Positions 25,268 to 33,836 of a stretch of 64,000 bases of DNA are shown here, piece after piece. The notes under the pieces were generated by a model. That model did not search any database. It was not told where the DNA came from and saw nothing but the letters and a program-made list of their open reading frames with translations. The stretch is from Streptomyces sp. HUAS YS2 (lineage in GTDB: Bacteria > Actinomycetota > Actinomycetes > Streptomycetales > Streptomycetaceae): NCBI RefSeq assembly GCF_033343995.1, contig NZ_CP137573.1, forward strand, positions 868,001 to 932,000. The letters are read 5' to 3'. Made by a program: the position numbers and the translations under genes. Each line of letters opens with the position of its first letter. The first letter of the stretch is position 1.

Positions 25268-26871
25268 TTCTCGGCGCTCTTCGGGGTCCAGTCCTCGACG
25301 TTCCACCAGGGGCCGGAGGCCAGGCCGTGGTCGTGCGGCTCGACCTGGGTGGTGAGGCCGCGCCAGGCGTCGTCGATGACGTAGACGTGGTCGACGTGGG
25401 TGAGGAAGGTGTAGCCGGGGTTCTTGACCAGTTCGCGCTGGACGGTGTCGTACGCGGCCTTCCGCCGCACCGGGTCGTCGGTCCGGCGCCCGTCGACGAG
25501 GGCCTTGTCGACGACGGGGTTGTCGTACCGGGCCATGTTGTTGAAGCCGTCGCCGGCGAGGGTGGAGGTGAGCAGCGGGTACTGGTCGAAGTCGGGGTCG
25601 CCGGGGGCGCCGCCGCCGGCGAGGACGGCGTCGTCCTTCATCCGCGGCTCGATGACCTCCCAGGTGCCGGACTGGGTCCTGATCTCGATGCCGGCCTTCT
25701 TGGCGTCGGAGGCGTAGGCGAGGGCGTGGTCCTGGCGGAGCTTGTCGCCGGAGAGGTACCAGAGCGGGAACGCGGCGCGCACGCCGTTCTTCACGCGGAT
25801 GCCGTCCGGGCCGGGCTTCCAGCCCGCCTCGTCGAGGATCTTCCGCGCTCCGGCGAGGTCGTGGGGCCGCTCGGTGCCCTTGGCGAACCACTCGCTGTCG
25901 GTGGGGACCGGCCCGAAGGCGGGCTTGCCGGCGCCCTGGAGGAGGGAGTCGACCATGGCCCGGCGGTCGACGGCGATGTCCAGGGCACGGCGGATCGCGA
26001 TGTCGCCGGCGACCTTGTTGTGGGTCGGCAGCGTGACGGTGCGGTAGTCGTAGGTCCTGGCCGTGTACGTCTTCTTCGTACGGTCGCCCGCGAAGCCCTC
26101 GGCGAGGTTCGGCGGCAGGATCGCGCCGTCGAGGTCGCCGGAGCGCAGCCGGGTGGCGCGCACGTCGTCGTCCTTGACGATCGCCATGGTGAAGTTCTTC
26201 ACGGCGGGCTCGCCGCCCCAGTACCGGGGGTTGGCCCTGAAGCTGATCTTCTCGCCCCTGGACCAGCCGGCGAGGACGTACGGGCCGGTGCCGACGGGCC
26301 TGGTGGTGAACGGCCCGGTGTTGACGTCCTGCCGGCCCGCGATGTGCTCGGGCACGATGCCGAGGACGGTGCGCTGCGCGAAGGGCGCGTAGGGGTACTT
26401 GAGGGTGAGCACGACGGTGTCGTCACCGATCGCCCGGACGTCCTCGAGGGCGTCCAGCTCGGCGCGCGACGCGTAGTTGGTCTTCGGGTCGAGCACCGTC
26501 CTGTACGTGAAGACGACGTCCCTCGCCGTGAACGGCGCGCCGTCGCTGAAGGTGACGCCCTTGCGGAGCCGGTACGTGTACGTGAGGCCGTCGGCGCTCA
26601 CTCGCGGCAGGGCTTCGGCGAGCGCCGGCCGGAGCTTCATGTCGGCGTCGAGGGCGAGCAGCCCGTCGAAGATCTTGGAGTTGCCGTCCTTGCCGTAGCC
26701 GAGGAGCGGGCTGAGCGATTCGGGCTCGTACGCGATGCCGACGACCACGGAGTCCTGGCGTCCGCCGGAACCGGCGGCGGACCCGCCCGGGTTCGAGCAG
26801 GCCGCCGCGGTCAGGGCCAGGGTTCCGGCCAGCACCGCGGCGGCCGTGCCGCGTATGGATCGGGCGGTCAT
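25264..26871 (-). CDS. Lipoprotein substrate-binding protein, peptide/nickel ABC importer
   Basis: 535 residues from ATG 26871; a GTG at 26880 lies too close to the AGGGG site. The lipobox 'LTAAACS' puts the lipidated Cys near residue 25. The SBP_bac_5 fold is clear ('GLTYTYRLRKGVTFSDGAPF', 'VGTGPYVLAGWSRGEKI'). The C-terminal 'VEPHDHGLASGPWWNVEDW' is His- and Trp-rich. The operon order SBP-permease-permease-ATPase-ATPase equals nikABCDE, and a Nur-box-like palindrome lies just upstream, so nickel (or a nickel chelate) is the favoured substrate. A peptide transporter remains possible. Confidence 0.88.
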   Translation of the reverse strand: MTARSIRGTAAAVLAGTLALTAAACSNPGGSAAGSGGRQDSVVVGIAYEPESLSPLLGYGKDGNSKIFDGLLALDADMKLRPALAEALPRVSADGLTYTYRLRKGVTFSDGAPFTARDVVFTYRTVLDPKTNYASRAELDALEDVRAIGDDTVVLTLKYPYAPFAQRTVLGIVPEHIAGRQDVNTGPFTTRPVGTGPYVLAGWSRGEKISFRANPRYWGGEPAVKNFTMAIVKDDDVRATRLRSGDLDGAILPPNLAEGFAGDRTKKTYTARTYDYRTVTLPTHNKVAGDIAIRRALDIAVDRRAMVDSLLQGAGKPAFGPVPTDSEWFAKGTERPHDLAGARKILDEAGWKPGPDGIRVKNGVRAAFPLWYLSGDKLRQDHALAYASDAKKAGIEIRTQSGTWEVIEPRMKDDAVLAGGGAPGDPDFDQYPLLTSTLAGDGFNNMARYDNPVVDKALVDGRRTDDPVRRKAAYDTVQRELVKNPGYTFLTHVDHVYVIDDAWRGLTTQVEPHDHGLASGPWWNVEDWTPKSAEK

Positions 26872-26899
26872 GCGCGCCACACCCCTAATTGAAGATCAA

Positions 26900-26930
26900 C
26901 TGTTATTGCGAATAGGTCGCAATTAAACAG
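26900..26930 (-). promoter_or_regulatory. Nur/Fur-family-like operator before the ABC importer
   Basis: TTGCGA-N5-TCGCAA at 26906-26922 is a perfect 6-bp dyad with the 5-nt spacing of the Streptomyces Nur box (tGCaa-N5-ttGCa), one base off per arm. Flanks extend the symmetry (CTGTT...AACAG, 26900-26930) with small gaps. The surrounding 26887-26935 is locally AT-rich, as expected of a promoter. Confidence 0.55.
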
Positions 26931-26961
26931 CATGTAGAGGGGTGCGCTCGGACCGGGCCCC

Positions 26962-28047
26962 TTACGGCGAGGGCACCGGCGCCGGCAGCTCCGCCAGCTC
27001 GGCGATCACGGCCCGATGGCTGCCCGCGGAACCGAGCGCGATCTGGTCGGACTTGGCCCGCTTGAGCGCCAGATGCGCCGGGTGCTCCCAGGTCATGCCG
27101 ATGCCGCCGTGCAGCTGGACGCACTCCTCGGCCGCATGCACCGCGACCTTCGAGCAGTACGCCTGGGCGACGGCCACCGTGAGCGGGGCGTCCGGGCTGC
27201 CGGTGGCCAGCGCGTCCGCGGCGGCCCGGGCGGCGGCCCGAGCGTTCACGATCTCCAGCCAGAGCTGCGCCATCCGGTGCTTGAGCGCCTGGAAGGAGCC
27301 GACCGGCCGGTTGAACTGGAACCGCTCCTTGGTGTGCCGGACGGTCTCCTCCAGGCACCAGGCGGCGAGGCCCAGCTGTTCGGAGGCGAGCAGCCCGGCG
27401 CCGGCCAGCAGTCCGCGCCGGATCGCCGTGTCGGCGGCCGCCCGGTCCGCGAGCCGGACCCCGGACGCCGCGTCGGCGTCCACGGCGGCCAGCGGGCGGG
27501 TCAGGTCCAGCGGGGTCTGCGGTTCGATCACGGCCTCGGCGGCGGGGACCGCGTACAGACCGTCGGCGCGCGGCACGAGCAGGACGTCAGCGACGGCGGC
27601 GTCAGCGACGCCGGTGACCCGGCCGCCGGTCGCCGGCCGGGCGTCCGGGGCGGCGGACAGCGGGACGGCGAGCACCGCGACGGTCCGGCCGGCGGCCAGG
27701 TCGGCGAGCAGCCCGGTGACCCGCTCGCGCGGGTCCTCGATCGCGAGCAGCGTCTCGGTCGCGACGACGGAGGAGGTCAGGTACGGGACGGGGGTCACCG
27801 CGCGGCCCAGCTCCTCCAGGACGACGGCCGCCTCGCGGTGGCTCGCACCCTGGCCGCCCAGCTTCTCCGGTACGAGGAGTCCGGCGGCGCCCATGTCGGC
27901 GGCGAGGGCCCGCCACAGTCCGGGGACGTACGGGCTGCCGGTCTCGATCCGGCCGAGCAGCACGTCCGGCCCGGCCCGGTCGGTGAGCAGCGCGCGGACC
28001 GCGGCCCTCAGGTCGTCCTCGGTGTCGGAGTACAGCAGGTCCGTCAT
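26962..28047 (-). CDS. Acyl-CoA dehydrogenase, beta-type subunit
   Basis: 361 residues; ATG 28047 overlaps the upstream ACAD stop (ATGA). N-terminal helical domain 'AAVRALLTDRAG', 'AAGLLVPEKLGGQGAS', and C-terminal 'VQLHGGIGMTWEHPAHLALKRAK' are typical of the shorter partner in actinobacterial heteromeric FadE pairs. The usual catalytic 'GGT.E' Glu segment is absent, replaced by the GIGMTWE motif. It likely forms a mixed tetramer with the ACAD at 28044. Substrate is unknown; such pairs often oxidise bulky, for example steroid or branched, acyl-CoAs. Confidence 0.88.
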   Translation of the reverse strand: MTDLLYSDTEDDLRAAVRALLTDRAGPDVLLGRIETGSPYVPGLWRALAADMGAAGLLVPEKLGGQGASHREAAVVLEELGRAVTPVPYLTSSVVATETLLAIEDPRERVTGLLADLAAGRTVAVLAVPLSAAPDARPATGGRVTGVADAAVADVLLVPRADGLYAVPAAEAVIEPQTPLDLTRPLAAVDADAASGVRLADRAAADTAIRRGLLAGAGLLASEQLGLAAWCLEETVRHTKERFQFNRPVGSFQALKHRMAQLWLEIVNARAAARAAADALATGSPDAPLTVAVAQAYCSKVAVHAAEECVQLHGGIGMTWEHPAHLALKRAKSDQIALGSAGSHRAVIAELAELPAPVPSP

Positions 28048-29243
28048 CGCGCGAGCTCCTTCCACGGGACGTCCTTGTCGTTGCGGGGCTCGGCGGGCAG
28101 GCCGAGCACGCGCTCGGCCACGATGTTGAGGAGCACCTCGGTCGTGCCGCCCTCGATCGAGTTGCCCTTGGCGCGGAGATAGCGGTAGCCGGCGTCGCGC
28201 CCGGTGAAGTCGACGAGTTCCGGTCGGACCATCGTCCAGTCGGAGTACAACAGGCCCTCCTCGCCGAGGAGTTCCACCTCCAGGCCGCTGATCAGCTGGT
28301 TGAGCCGGGCGAAGCCGAGCTTCATGGCGCTGCCCTCGGGACCCGGCTGGCCGGCGACGAGCTGCTGGCGCAGCCGTTCGCCGGTGAGGCGGGCGACCTC
28401 GGCGTCCACCCAGAGGTCGAGCAGCCGCTGGTGCAGGTCGTGGGTGCGCAGTTCGGGGCGCTCGCGCCAGGTCGCCGCCGCCTTCCCGATCATGCCGCCC
28501 TCGCGCGGGAGGCGGCCGCCGCCGATGGAGACCCGCTCGTTCATCAAGGTGGTCTGGGCGACCCGCCAGCCGTCGCCGACCTCGCCGAGGCGGTGTGCGT
28601 CGGGGATCCGCACGCCCGTCAGGAAGACCTCGTTGAACTCGGCCTCGCCGGTGATCTGGCGCAGCGGCCGGACCTCGACGCCGGGGTCGGTCATGTCGCA
28701 GACGAAGTAGGTGATGCCGCGGTGCTTGGGCAGGTCCGGGTCGGTGCGGGCGATGAGGATCGCCCAGCGGGCGGTGTGCGCGCTGGAGGTCCACACCTTC
28801 TGCCCGTCGACGATCCAGTCGCCGGACTGCTCGTCCCGTACGGCGCGGGTGCCGAGCGCGGCCAGGTCGGAGCCGGCGCCGGGCTCGCTGAACAGCTGGC
28901 ACCACACCTCCTCGCCGGTCCACAGCGGCCTGAGGAACCGCGCCTTGACGTCCTCGGAGCCGTACGCGAGGACGGTCGGCGCGGCCATGCCGAGGCCGAT
29001 GCCGATCCGGCGCGGGTCGTTGTCGGGGGCGCCGGCGGCGGTGAGTTCGGCGTCGACGACGGCCTGCAGCGCGCGCGGGGCGCCAAGGCCGCCGAGGCCC
29101 ACGGGGTAGTGCACCCACGCGAGTCCGGCGTCGAAGCGGGCTCGGAGGAAGTCGATCCGCGAGGTGGTGGCCGGGGAGTGCTCAGCGAGCAACTTCCGGG
29201 CACGGGCGATCAGTTCGGTGGCGTCGGGCGCGGCAGGGATCAT
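28044..29243 (-). CDS. Acyl-CoA dehydrogenase, catalytic-type subunit
   Basis: 399 residues. FAD/substrate motifs: 'WCQLFSEPGAGSDLAALGTRA' and 'VDGQKVWTSSAHTARWAILIART'. The catalytic-region motif near the C-terminus is 'GNSIEGGTTEVLLNIVAERVLGLP', retaining the Glu-containing GGTTE loop. ATGA overlaps at both ends show tight coupling to the oxidoreductase upstream and the second ACAD downstream. Role: alpha,beta-dehydrogenation of an acyl-CoA by an alpha2beta2-like complex. Confidence 0.9.
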   Translation of the reverse strand: MIPAAPDATELIARARKLLAEHSPATTSRIDFLRARFDAGLAWVHYPVGLGGLGAPRALQAVVDAELTAAGAPDNDPRRIGIGLGMAAPTVLAYGSEDVKARFLRPLWTGEEVWCQLFSEPGAGSDLAALGTRAVRDEQSGDWIVDGQKVWTSSAHTARWAILIARTDPDLPKHRGITYFVCDMTDPGVEVRPLRQITGEAEFNEVFLTGVRIPDAHRLGEVGDGWRVAQTTLMNERVSIGGGRLPREGGMIGKAAATWRERPELRTHDLHQRLLDLWVDAEVARLTGERLRQQLVAGQPGPEGSAMKLGFARLNQLISGLEVELLGEEGLLYSDWTMVRPELVDFTGRDAGYRYLRAKGNSIEGGTTEVLLNIVAERVLGLPAEPRNDKDVPWKELAR

Positions 29244-30208
29244 CGGGCGGCTCCGTCCGGCAGGACGACGAGGCGGCCGGTGGTGACGCCGTCGGCGACG
29301 CGCTGCACGGCGTCGGCGGCCCCGGCGAACGGCACCCGCTCGCTGACCAGCGGCTTCACCAGGCCCTTCGCGGCGTACTCGGTGAGCGTCTCGTGGCAGC
29401 GCAGCACGGCGGCCGGGTCCTTGATGTTGTACAGGCCCCAATGCAGGCCGAGGATCGAGTAGTTCTTCACGAGGGCGTGGTTGAGGGCGGGCGACGGGAT
29501 CGAGCCGCTCGCGAAGCCGACGACCACGATCCTGCCCTCGAAGGCCACGACCTTCGTGGACTGCGTGTAGGCCTCGCCGCCGACCGGGTCGAAGACCACG
29601 TCCGCGCCGCGCCCGCCGGTGGCCTCCTTGACCGCGGCGACGACGTCCTCGGTACGCCGGTCCACCACCACGTCACAGCCGAGCGCACGGGCGACGGCGG
29701 CCTTCTCCGGCCCGCCGACCACGCCGATCACGGTCGCGCCGGTGGCCTTGCCGATCTGCACGGCCGCGCTGCCCACGCCGCCGGCGGCGGCGTGCACCAG
29801 CAGCGTCTCGCCCTCCTGGAGCGCGGCGCGGCGGTGCAGTCCGAAGACGGCGGTCTGGTAGCCGATGTGCAGGGCGGCCGCCTCGGCGTCGTCGAGGGCC
29901 TCGGGGGCCGGGAGCACCGCCGCCGCGTCGGCGACGGTGTACTCGGCGAAGCCGCCGTACGGCAGGGCCGGCGTGGCGATGACCCGGCGGCCGTCCTCGG
30001 TCTCGGCGCAGACCTCCACCCCGGGGGTGAAGGGCAGCGGCGGGCGGATCTGGTACAGGCCCCGACAGAGCAGCGCGTCGGGGAAGTTGACGTCGGCGGC
30101 GAGCACCCGGAGCAGGACCTGCCCCGGACCGGGGGTGGGGCGGTCGACTTCGTCCCGCTGCATCACCTCGCCCGGCTCGCCGTTCTCGTGCACTCGCCAT
30201 GCCTGCAT
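29240..30208 (-). CDS. Zinc-independent NADPH:quinone oxidoreductase (MDR family)
   Basis: 322 residues, ATG with a GGAGG site. The GroES-like N-terminus has 'PTPGPGQVLLRVLAADVNFPDALLCRG' and lacks the Cys-rich zinc lobe. The Rossmann motif is 'LVHAAAGGVGSAAVQIGKATGATVIGVV'. This is the crotonyl-CoA-reductase/quinone-reductase branch of MDR enzymes. First gene of an operon with two acyl-CoA dehydrogenases, it probably reduces an enoyl or quinone intermediate of the same lipid pathway. Two operator-like repeats precede it. Confidence 0.9.
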   Translation of the reverse strand: MQAWRVHENGEPGEVMQRDEVDRPTPGPGQVLLRVLAADVNFPDALLCRGLYQIRPPLPFTPGVEVCAETEDGRRVIATPALPYGGFAEYTVADAAAVLPAPEALDDAEAAALHIGYQTAVFGLHRRAALQEGETLLVHAAAGGVGSAAVQIGKATGATVIGVVGGPEKAAVARALGCDVVVDRRTEDVVAAVKEATGGRGADVVFDPVGGEAYTQSTKVVAFEGRIVVVGFASGSIPSPALNHALVKNYSILGLHWGLYNIKDPAAVLRCHETLTEYAAKGLVKPLVSERVPFAGAADAVQRVADGVTTGRLVVLPDGAAR

Positions 30209-30233
30209 CGGGATCCTCCGGGCGGTCGTCCGT

Positions 30234-30269
30234 ACTACGCGGTCGATCGCATACTAAGCGGTCGCTTGC
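30234..30269 (-). promoter_or_regulatory. Tandem operator-like repeats ahead of the QOR-ACAD operon
   Basis: Two 17-bp units (30234-30250 and 30253-30269) match at 14 positions with 19-bp periodicity. The second contains the dyad AAGCG-GT-CGCTT. They lie 26-61 bp upstream of the start at 30208. The shape is that of TetR-family sites common at acyl-CoA-dehydrogenase operons; no TetR gene is adjacent. Confidence 0.5.
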
Positions 30270-30288
30270 CAGTCATGGAACATGCCGC

Positions 30289-30885
30289 TCAGGACTTCTT
30301 CGGACGCGCCCGCACATGCATCCGCTCGCCCTGCGGACCGAACAGCGACAGGAACTCCACCGGCCCGTCCGGCGTCGGCCCGAACCAGTGCGGCACCCGC
30401 GTGTCGAACTCTGCCGCCTCGCCGGCGGCCAGCACGACATCGTGCTCGCCGAGCACCAGCCGCAGCCTCCCGGAGAGCACATAGAGCCATTCGTACCCCT
30501 CGTGGACCCGCGGATCCGGCTTCTCCGTCGCCTTCTCCTGGACCACCTTGTACGCCTGGAGGCCGCCGGGCTGCCGGGTCAGCGGGTACATCGTGCGCCC
30601 GTGCCGCACGATCGGCTCGGCGCGCACCCGGGGGTCGCCCACCGGCGGCGCGCCGACCAGTTCGTCCAGCGGCACCTGGTGGGCGCGGGCGATCGGGAGC
30701 AGCAGCTCCAGGCTGGGTCTACGCTGCCCGGACTCCAGGCGGGAGAGGGTGCTCACCGAGATGCCGGTGGAGGTGGAGAGATCGGCGAGGGTGGCACCCC
30801 GGGCACGCCGGATGCGGCGCAGCCGCGGGCCGACCTCCGTGAGCACGTCGTCGATACGGGGGTCCTCGCGGGGGGTGTCGGTCAT
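30289..30885 (-). CDS. XRE-family regulator with C-terminal cupin domain
   Basis: 198 residues from the second Met (30885), which excludes a non-homologous 13-residue extension. The helix-turn-helix is at about 22-75 ('LRRIRRARGATLADLSTSTGIS', 'LSRLESGQRRPSLELLLPIA'). The cupin is at about 125-195 ('HEGYEWLYVLSGRLRLVLGEHDVVLAAGEAAEF', 'PHWFGPT'). XRE-cupin proteins sense small molecules. It is divergent from the TrxR-like gene, with 79 bp between, so it probably controls that gene and itself. Confidence 0.9.
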   Translation of the reverse strand: MTDTPREDPRIDDVLTEVGPRLRRIRRARGATLADLSTSTGISVSTLSRLESGQRRPSLELLLPIARAHQVPLDELVGAPPVGDPRVRAEPIVRHGRTMYPLTRQPGGLQAYKVVQEKATEKPDPRVHEGYEWLYVLSGRLRLVLGEHDVVLAAGEAAEFDTRVPHWFGPTPDGPVEFLSLFGPQGERMHVRARPKKS

Positions 30886-30964
30886 GGGTCCATGGTGCAG
30901 GGACACTTGCGGAAACGGCAACATTCTTTGTCATCTCGATAGCCCCGGGCGCAGGCTCGGGGGC

Positions 30965-31924
30965 ATGAACGCAGACAACGCACATGCGGCAGGTGAGCGG
31001 TACGACGTCGTGGTCGTCGGCGGCGGGGCCGCCGGCCTGAGCGCGGCCCTGGTCCTCGGGCGGTCCCGGCGTACGACCCTGGTGATCGACGCCGGCGCGC
31101 CGCGCAACGCCCCGGCCGCGCACATGCAGGGGTACCTGTCCCGGGACGGAATGAGCCCGGCCGAGTTCCTGGCCGCCGGGCGGCGGGAGATCGCCGCGTA
31201 CGGGGTGGAGTGGACGGCCGGCGAAGCGGTCGGCGCGGTGCCGGACGGGGCGGGCGGGTTCGTCGTGTCGCTCGCCGACGGCCGGACGGTCCCTACCCGG
31301 CGGCTGGTGGTGACGACGGGCCTGGTGGACGAGCTGCCGCCGTTCGACGGGGTCGCGGAGCGCTGGGGCCGGGACGTACTGCACTGCCCGTACTGCCACG
31401 GCTGGGAGGTGCGGGACCGGGCGTTCGGTGTGATCGCGCATCCGGTGCTCGGCGCGCACCAGGCGCTGCTCGTGACGCAGTGGTCCGACGACGTGGTCTT
31501 CTTCCCGCACACGTACGACTCGGTCGGCGAGGAGGACCGGCGGCGGCTCGCGGCGGCGGGGGTGCGGACGGTGGAGGGCGAGGTGTCCGGGCTGGTCGTC
31601 GCCGACGACCGGCTGACCGGGGTGCGGCTGGCGGACGGCCGGGTGGTGGAGCGCTCCGTGGTGTTCGTCGGACCGGCCTTCGTGCCGCGCGACGGGCTGC
31701 TGCGGGCGCTCGGCGCGGCGACCGAGGACACGCCGATGGGAACGTTCACGGCCGTGGACGCGACCGGTCGGACCAGTGTGACGGGCGTGTGGGCGGCGGG
31801 GAACGCGGTCGGGGCCGCGGAGCAGGTCGTCAACGCGGCGAGCGGCGGGTACCGGGCGGGCGTGGCGGTCAACATGGACCTGCTGGAGGAGGACCTGGAC
31901 CGGAAGACGGCGGTGGTGGGCTGA
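30965..31924 (+). CDS. TrxR-like FAD oxidoreductase, possible dithiol oxidase
   Basis: 319 residues. FAD motif 'VVVVGGGAAGLSAALVLGRS' (15-34), redox pair C141-P-Y-C144 followed by HGWE, and C-terminal 'TGVWAAGNAVG'. The NADPH-binding half looks degenerate: where thioredoxin reductases carry GxGxxA/S and an Arg pair, this has 'IAHPVLGAHQALLVTQW'. That pattern recalls the GliT/HlmI-type dithiol oxidases of antibiotic pathways more than thioredoxin reductase, though no thioredoxin or dithiolopyrrolone gene is nearby. Likely regulated by the divergent XRE-cupin protein. Confidence 0.85.
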   Translation: MNADNAHAAGERYDVVVVGGGAAGLSAALVLGRSRRTTLVIDAGAPRNAPAAHMQGYLSRDGMSPAEFLAAGRREIAAYGVEWTAGEAVGAVPDGAGGFVVSLADGRTVPTRRLVVTTGLVDELPPFDGVAERWGRDVLHCPYCHGWEVRDRAFGVIAHPVLGAHQALLVTQWSDDVVFFPHTYDSVGEEDRRRLAAAGVRTVEGEVSGLVVADDRLTGVRLADGRVVERSVVFVGPAFVPRDGLLRALGAATEDTPMGTFTAVDATGRTSVTGVWAAGNAVGAAEQVVNAASGGYRAGVAVNMDLLEEDLDRKTAVVG

Positions 31925-31965
31925 CGGCTCTTCAGATCTCCGGCCGTCCGCGCTATCGATGCGCC

Positions 31966-32880
31966 ATGACGAGCGCATCGGGTGAGACGAGCGAACCGAA
32001 CGACCTGCCCGGCCTGCCCGCCCCTCCCCCGCCCGGGGCGAGCGCGCTCCCGGCGGGGACGTACGAGGGGCGGACCGTGCTGGTGACCGGGGGCGGCTCC
32101 GGCCTCGGAAAGGCGATCGCCGCGGAGTTCGCCCGGCTGGGGGCGGACCTGATGATCGTGGGCCGCTCAGCGGACCGGCTGGCCCGGGCCCGTGCGGAGC
32201 TGGCGGCGGTCGGCAGGACGCGGGTGGCGACGGCCGTGTGCGACGTCCGTGATCCGGAGCGGGTCGCGGCGGCCCTCGACGCCTGCGAGGCCGGGGTCGG
32301 GCGGCCGGACGTACTGGTGAGCAACGCCGCCGCGAACTTCCCTGTCCCGGCGGAGGACTTGACGCCGAACGGCTGGCGGGCGGTCGTGGACATCACGCTG
32401 ACCGGCGCCTGGTTCACGACCCGCGAGTTCGCCCGCCGGCACCTGGCCGCCGGGACACCGGCGTCGGTGATCGCCGTCGGCGCGTCGTACGCGTGGACCG
32501 GCGGGCCCGGCTTCGTGCACTCGGCGTCGGCCAAGGCGGGCGTGAAGAGCCTGGTGGAGACGCTGGCCGTGGAGTGGGGCCCGTACGGGATCCAGGTCAA
32601 CGGACTAGTGCCCGGGCTGATGCCGCACGAGGACATGACGCCGGACATCCGCGCGGGCCTGGACCGGGCGCCGGACCCGGGCCGCAGGCAGCCCGCGCTG
32701 CGGGTGGGCCTGCCGCGCGAGCTGGGGTGGGCCGCGACGTTCCTGGCATCGCCGTACGCCCGGTTCGTCAGCGGCCACACGATGGTCGTGGACGGGGCGA
32801 ACTGGCAGCGCCGGACGATCGTCAACGACCCGGTGGTCCCCCTCCGTGAACAGCTGGGGCGGGGGCGGGACGGGGACTGA
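31966..32880 (+). CDS. SDR related to 2,4-dienoyl-CoA reductase
   Basis: 304 residues with a Pro-rich 33-residue leader. Cofactor motif 'VLVTGGGSGLGKAIAAEFARLG' and 'VSNAAANF'. In place of YxxxK the active-site helix reads 'GFVHSASAKAGVKSL', lacking Tyr but keeping Lys. This, with 'VEWGPYGIQVNGLVPG', is the dienoyl-CoA reductase (DECR) pattern. It probably reduces unsaturated acyl-CoA with NADPH. No ribosome site is seen. TTCAGA-17-TATCGA (31931-31959) places transcription start at the ATG, so it may be leaderless; it also follows the TrxR-like gene by 41 nt. Confidence 0.87.
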   Translation: MTSASGETSEPNDLPGLPAPPPPGASALPAGTYEGRTVLVTGGGSGLGKAIAAEFARLGADLMIVGRSADRLARARAELAAVGRTRVATAVCDVRDPERVAAALDACEAGVGRPDVLVSNAAANFPVPAEDLTPNGWRAVVDITLTGAWFTTREFARRHLAAGTPASVIAVGASYAWTGGPGFVHSASAKAGVKSLVETLAVEWGPYGIQVNGLVPGLMPHEDMTPDIRAGLDRAPDPGRRQPALRVGLPRELGWAATFLASPYARFVSGHTMVVDGANWQRRTIVNDPVVPLREQLGRGRDGD

Positions 32881-33014
32881 CGCGCGCTCGGCCGTGCGTG
32901 TGAATGCGGGACGCCGGGGCTGCGCGAGCGGGCTGCGGCGGAAAGGATTCGCCGGGGGCGGCGGGACAGAGCACGACACCACACGACACGACAGCGGAAG
33001 GCAGGGCGCACCAC

Positions 33015-33794
33015 ATGCTCGGTACGGACTTCAGCACCGGCTCCCCCAGCTGGATCGATCTCGGCAGCCCGGACACGGACGCGGCCGCCGCGTTCTACAC
33101 CGCCGTCTTCGGCTGGGACTTCACGTCCGCCGGCCCGGACGCGGGCGGCTACGGGTTCTTCCAGCAGGACGGGAAGACGGTCGCCGCGCTCGGGCCGCTG
33201 ACCGACGAGGGCGCGAGTTCGGCCTGGACGGTGTACTTCCAGACACCCGACGCGGAGGCCACGGCGCAGGCGACCGAGAAGGGCGGCGGCAAGGTGCGCG
33301 TCCCCGCCATGGACGTGATGGACGCGGGCCGGATGGCCGCGATGACCGACCCGGCCGGCGCCGAGTTCGCGGTCTGGCAGCCGGGCGCCGTCAAGGGCCT
33401 GGACCGGACCTCCGAGAACAACACGCTGCTCTGGGTCGAGCTGCACGTCCCCGACCCCCAGGCCGCGCTGTCCTTCTACCGCGGCCTGTTCGGCTGGCGC
33501 TGGTCGGAGATGGCGGCGCCGGGGATGACGTACCGGGTGATCTCGACCGCCGAGGGCGACCAGGAGGACACGTCGTTCGGCGGGGCGGCCGAGCTCCAGG
33601 GCGAGGGGATGAAGCCGAGCTGGATCCCGTACTTCACGGTGATGGACCCGGACCGGACGGCCGAGGCGGTCCAGGGCAACGGCGGGACGGTGCTGATGCC
33701 CGCGGCGGACGTGCCGGAGGTGGGTCGGATCGCCTGGTTCGCCGACCCGTTCGGCGCCCCCTTCGCCGTCCTGAAGCCGGACCCGCGGATGTAA
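33015..33794 (+). CDS. Two-domain VOC (glyoxalase-fold) protein
   Basis: 259 residues from ATG 33015; longer in-frame upstream extensions are Arg/Gly-rich and not protein-like. Tandem VOC modules repeat 'AAAFYTAVFGWDF' / 'ALSFYRGLFGWRW' and 'TDPAGAEFAVWQ' / 'ADPFGAPFAVLK'. It is a clear relative of the protein at 10098 in the same window. A metal-binding small-molecule enzyme or binder of unknown substrate. The gene ends in a perfect stem-loop. Confidence 0.88.
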   Translation: MLGTDFSTGSPSWIDLGSPDTDAAAAFYTAVFGWDFTSAGPDAGGYGFFQQDGKTVAALGPLTDEGASSAWTVYFQTPDAEATAQATEKGGGKVRVPAMDVMDAGRMAAMTDPAGAEFAVWQPGAVKGLDRTSENNTLLWVELHVPDPQAALSFYRGLFGWRWSEMAAPGMTYRVISTAEGDQEDTSFGGAAELQGEGMKPSWIPYFTVMDPDRTAEAVQGNGGTVLMPAADVPEVGRIAWFADPFGAPFAVLKPDPRM

Positions 33795-33795
33795 G

Positions 33796-33829
33796 GGGGT
33801 GTCTTCCGGATCACGCCGGAAGACACCCC
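33796..33829. terminator. Bidirectional terminator
   Basis: Perfect 14-bp stem (33796-33809 / 33816-33829) with a 6-nt loop, directly after the VOC stop and 7 bp before the end of the convergent enoyl-CoA hydratase gene. Confidence 0.85.
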
Positions 33830-33836
33830 TGGCCCC

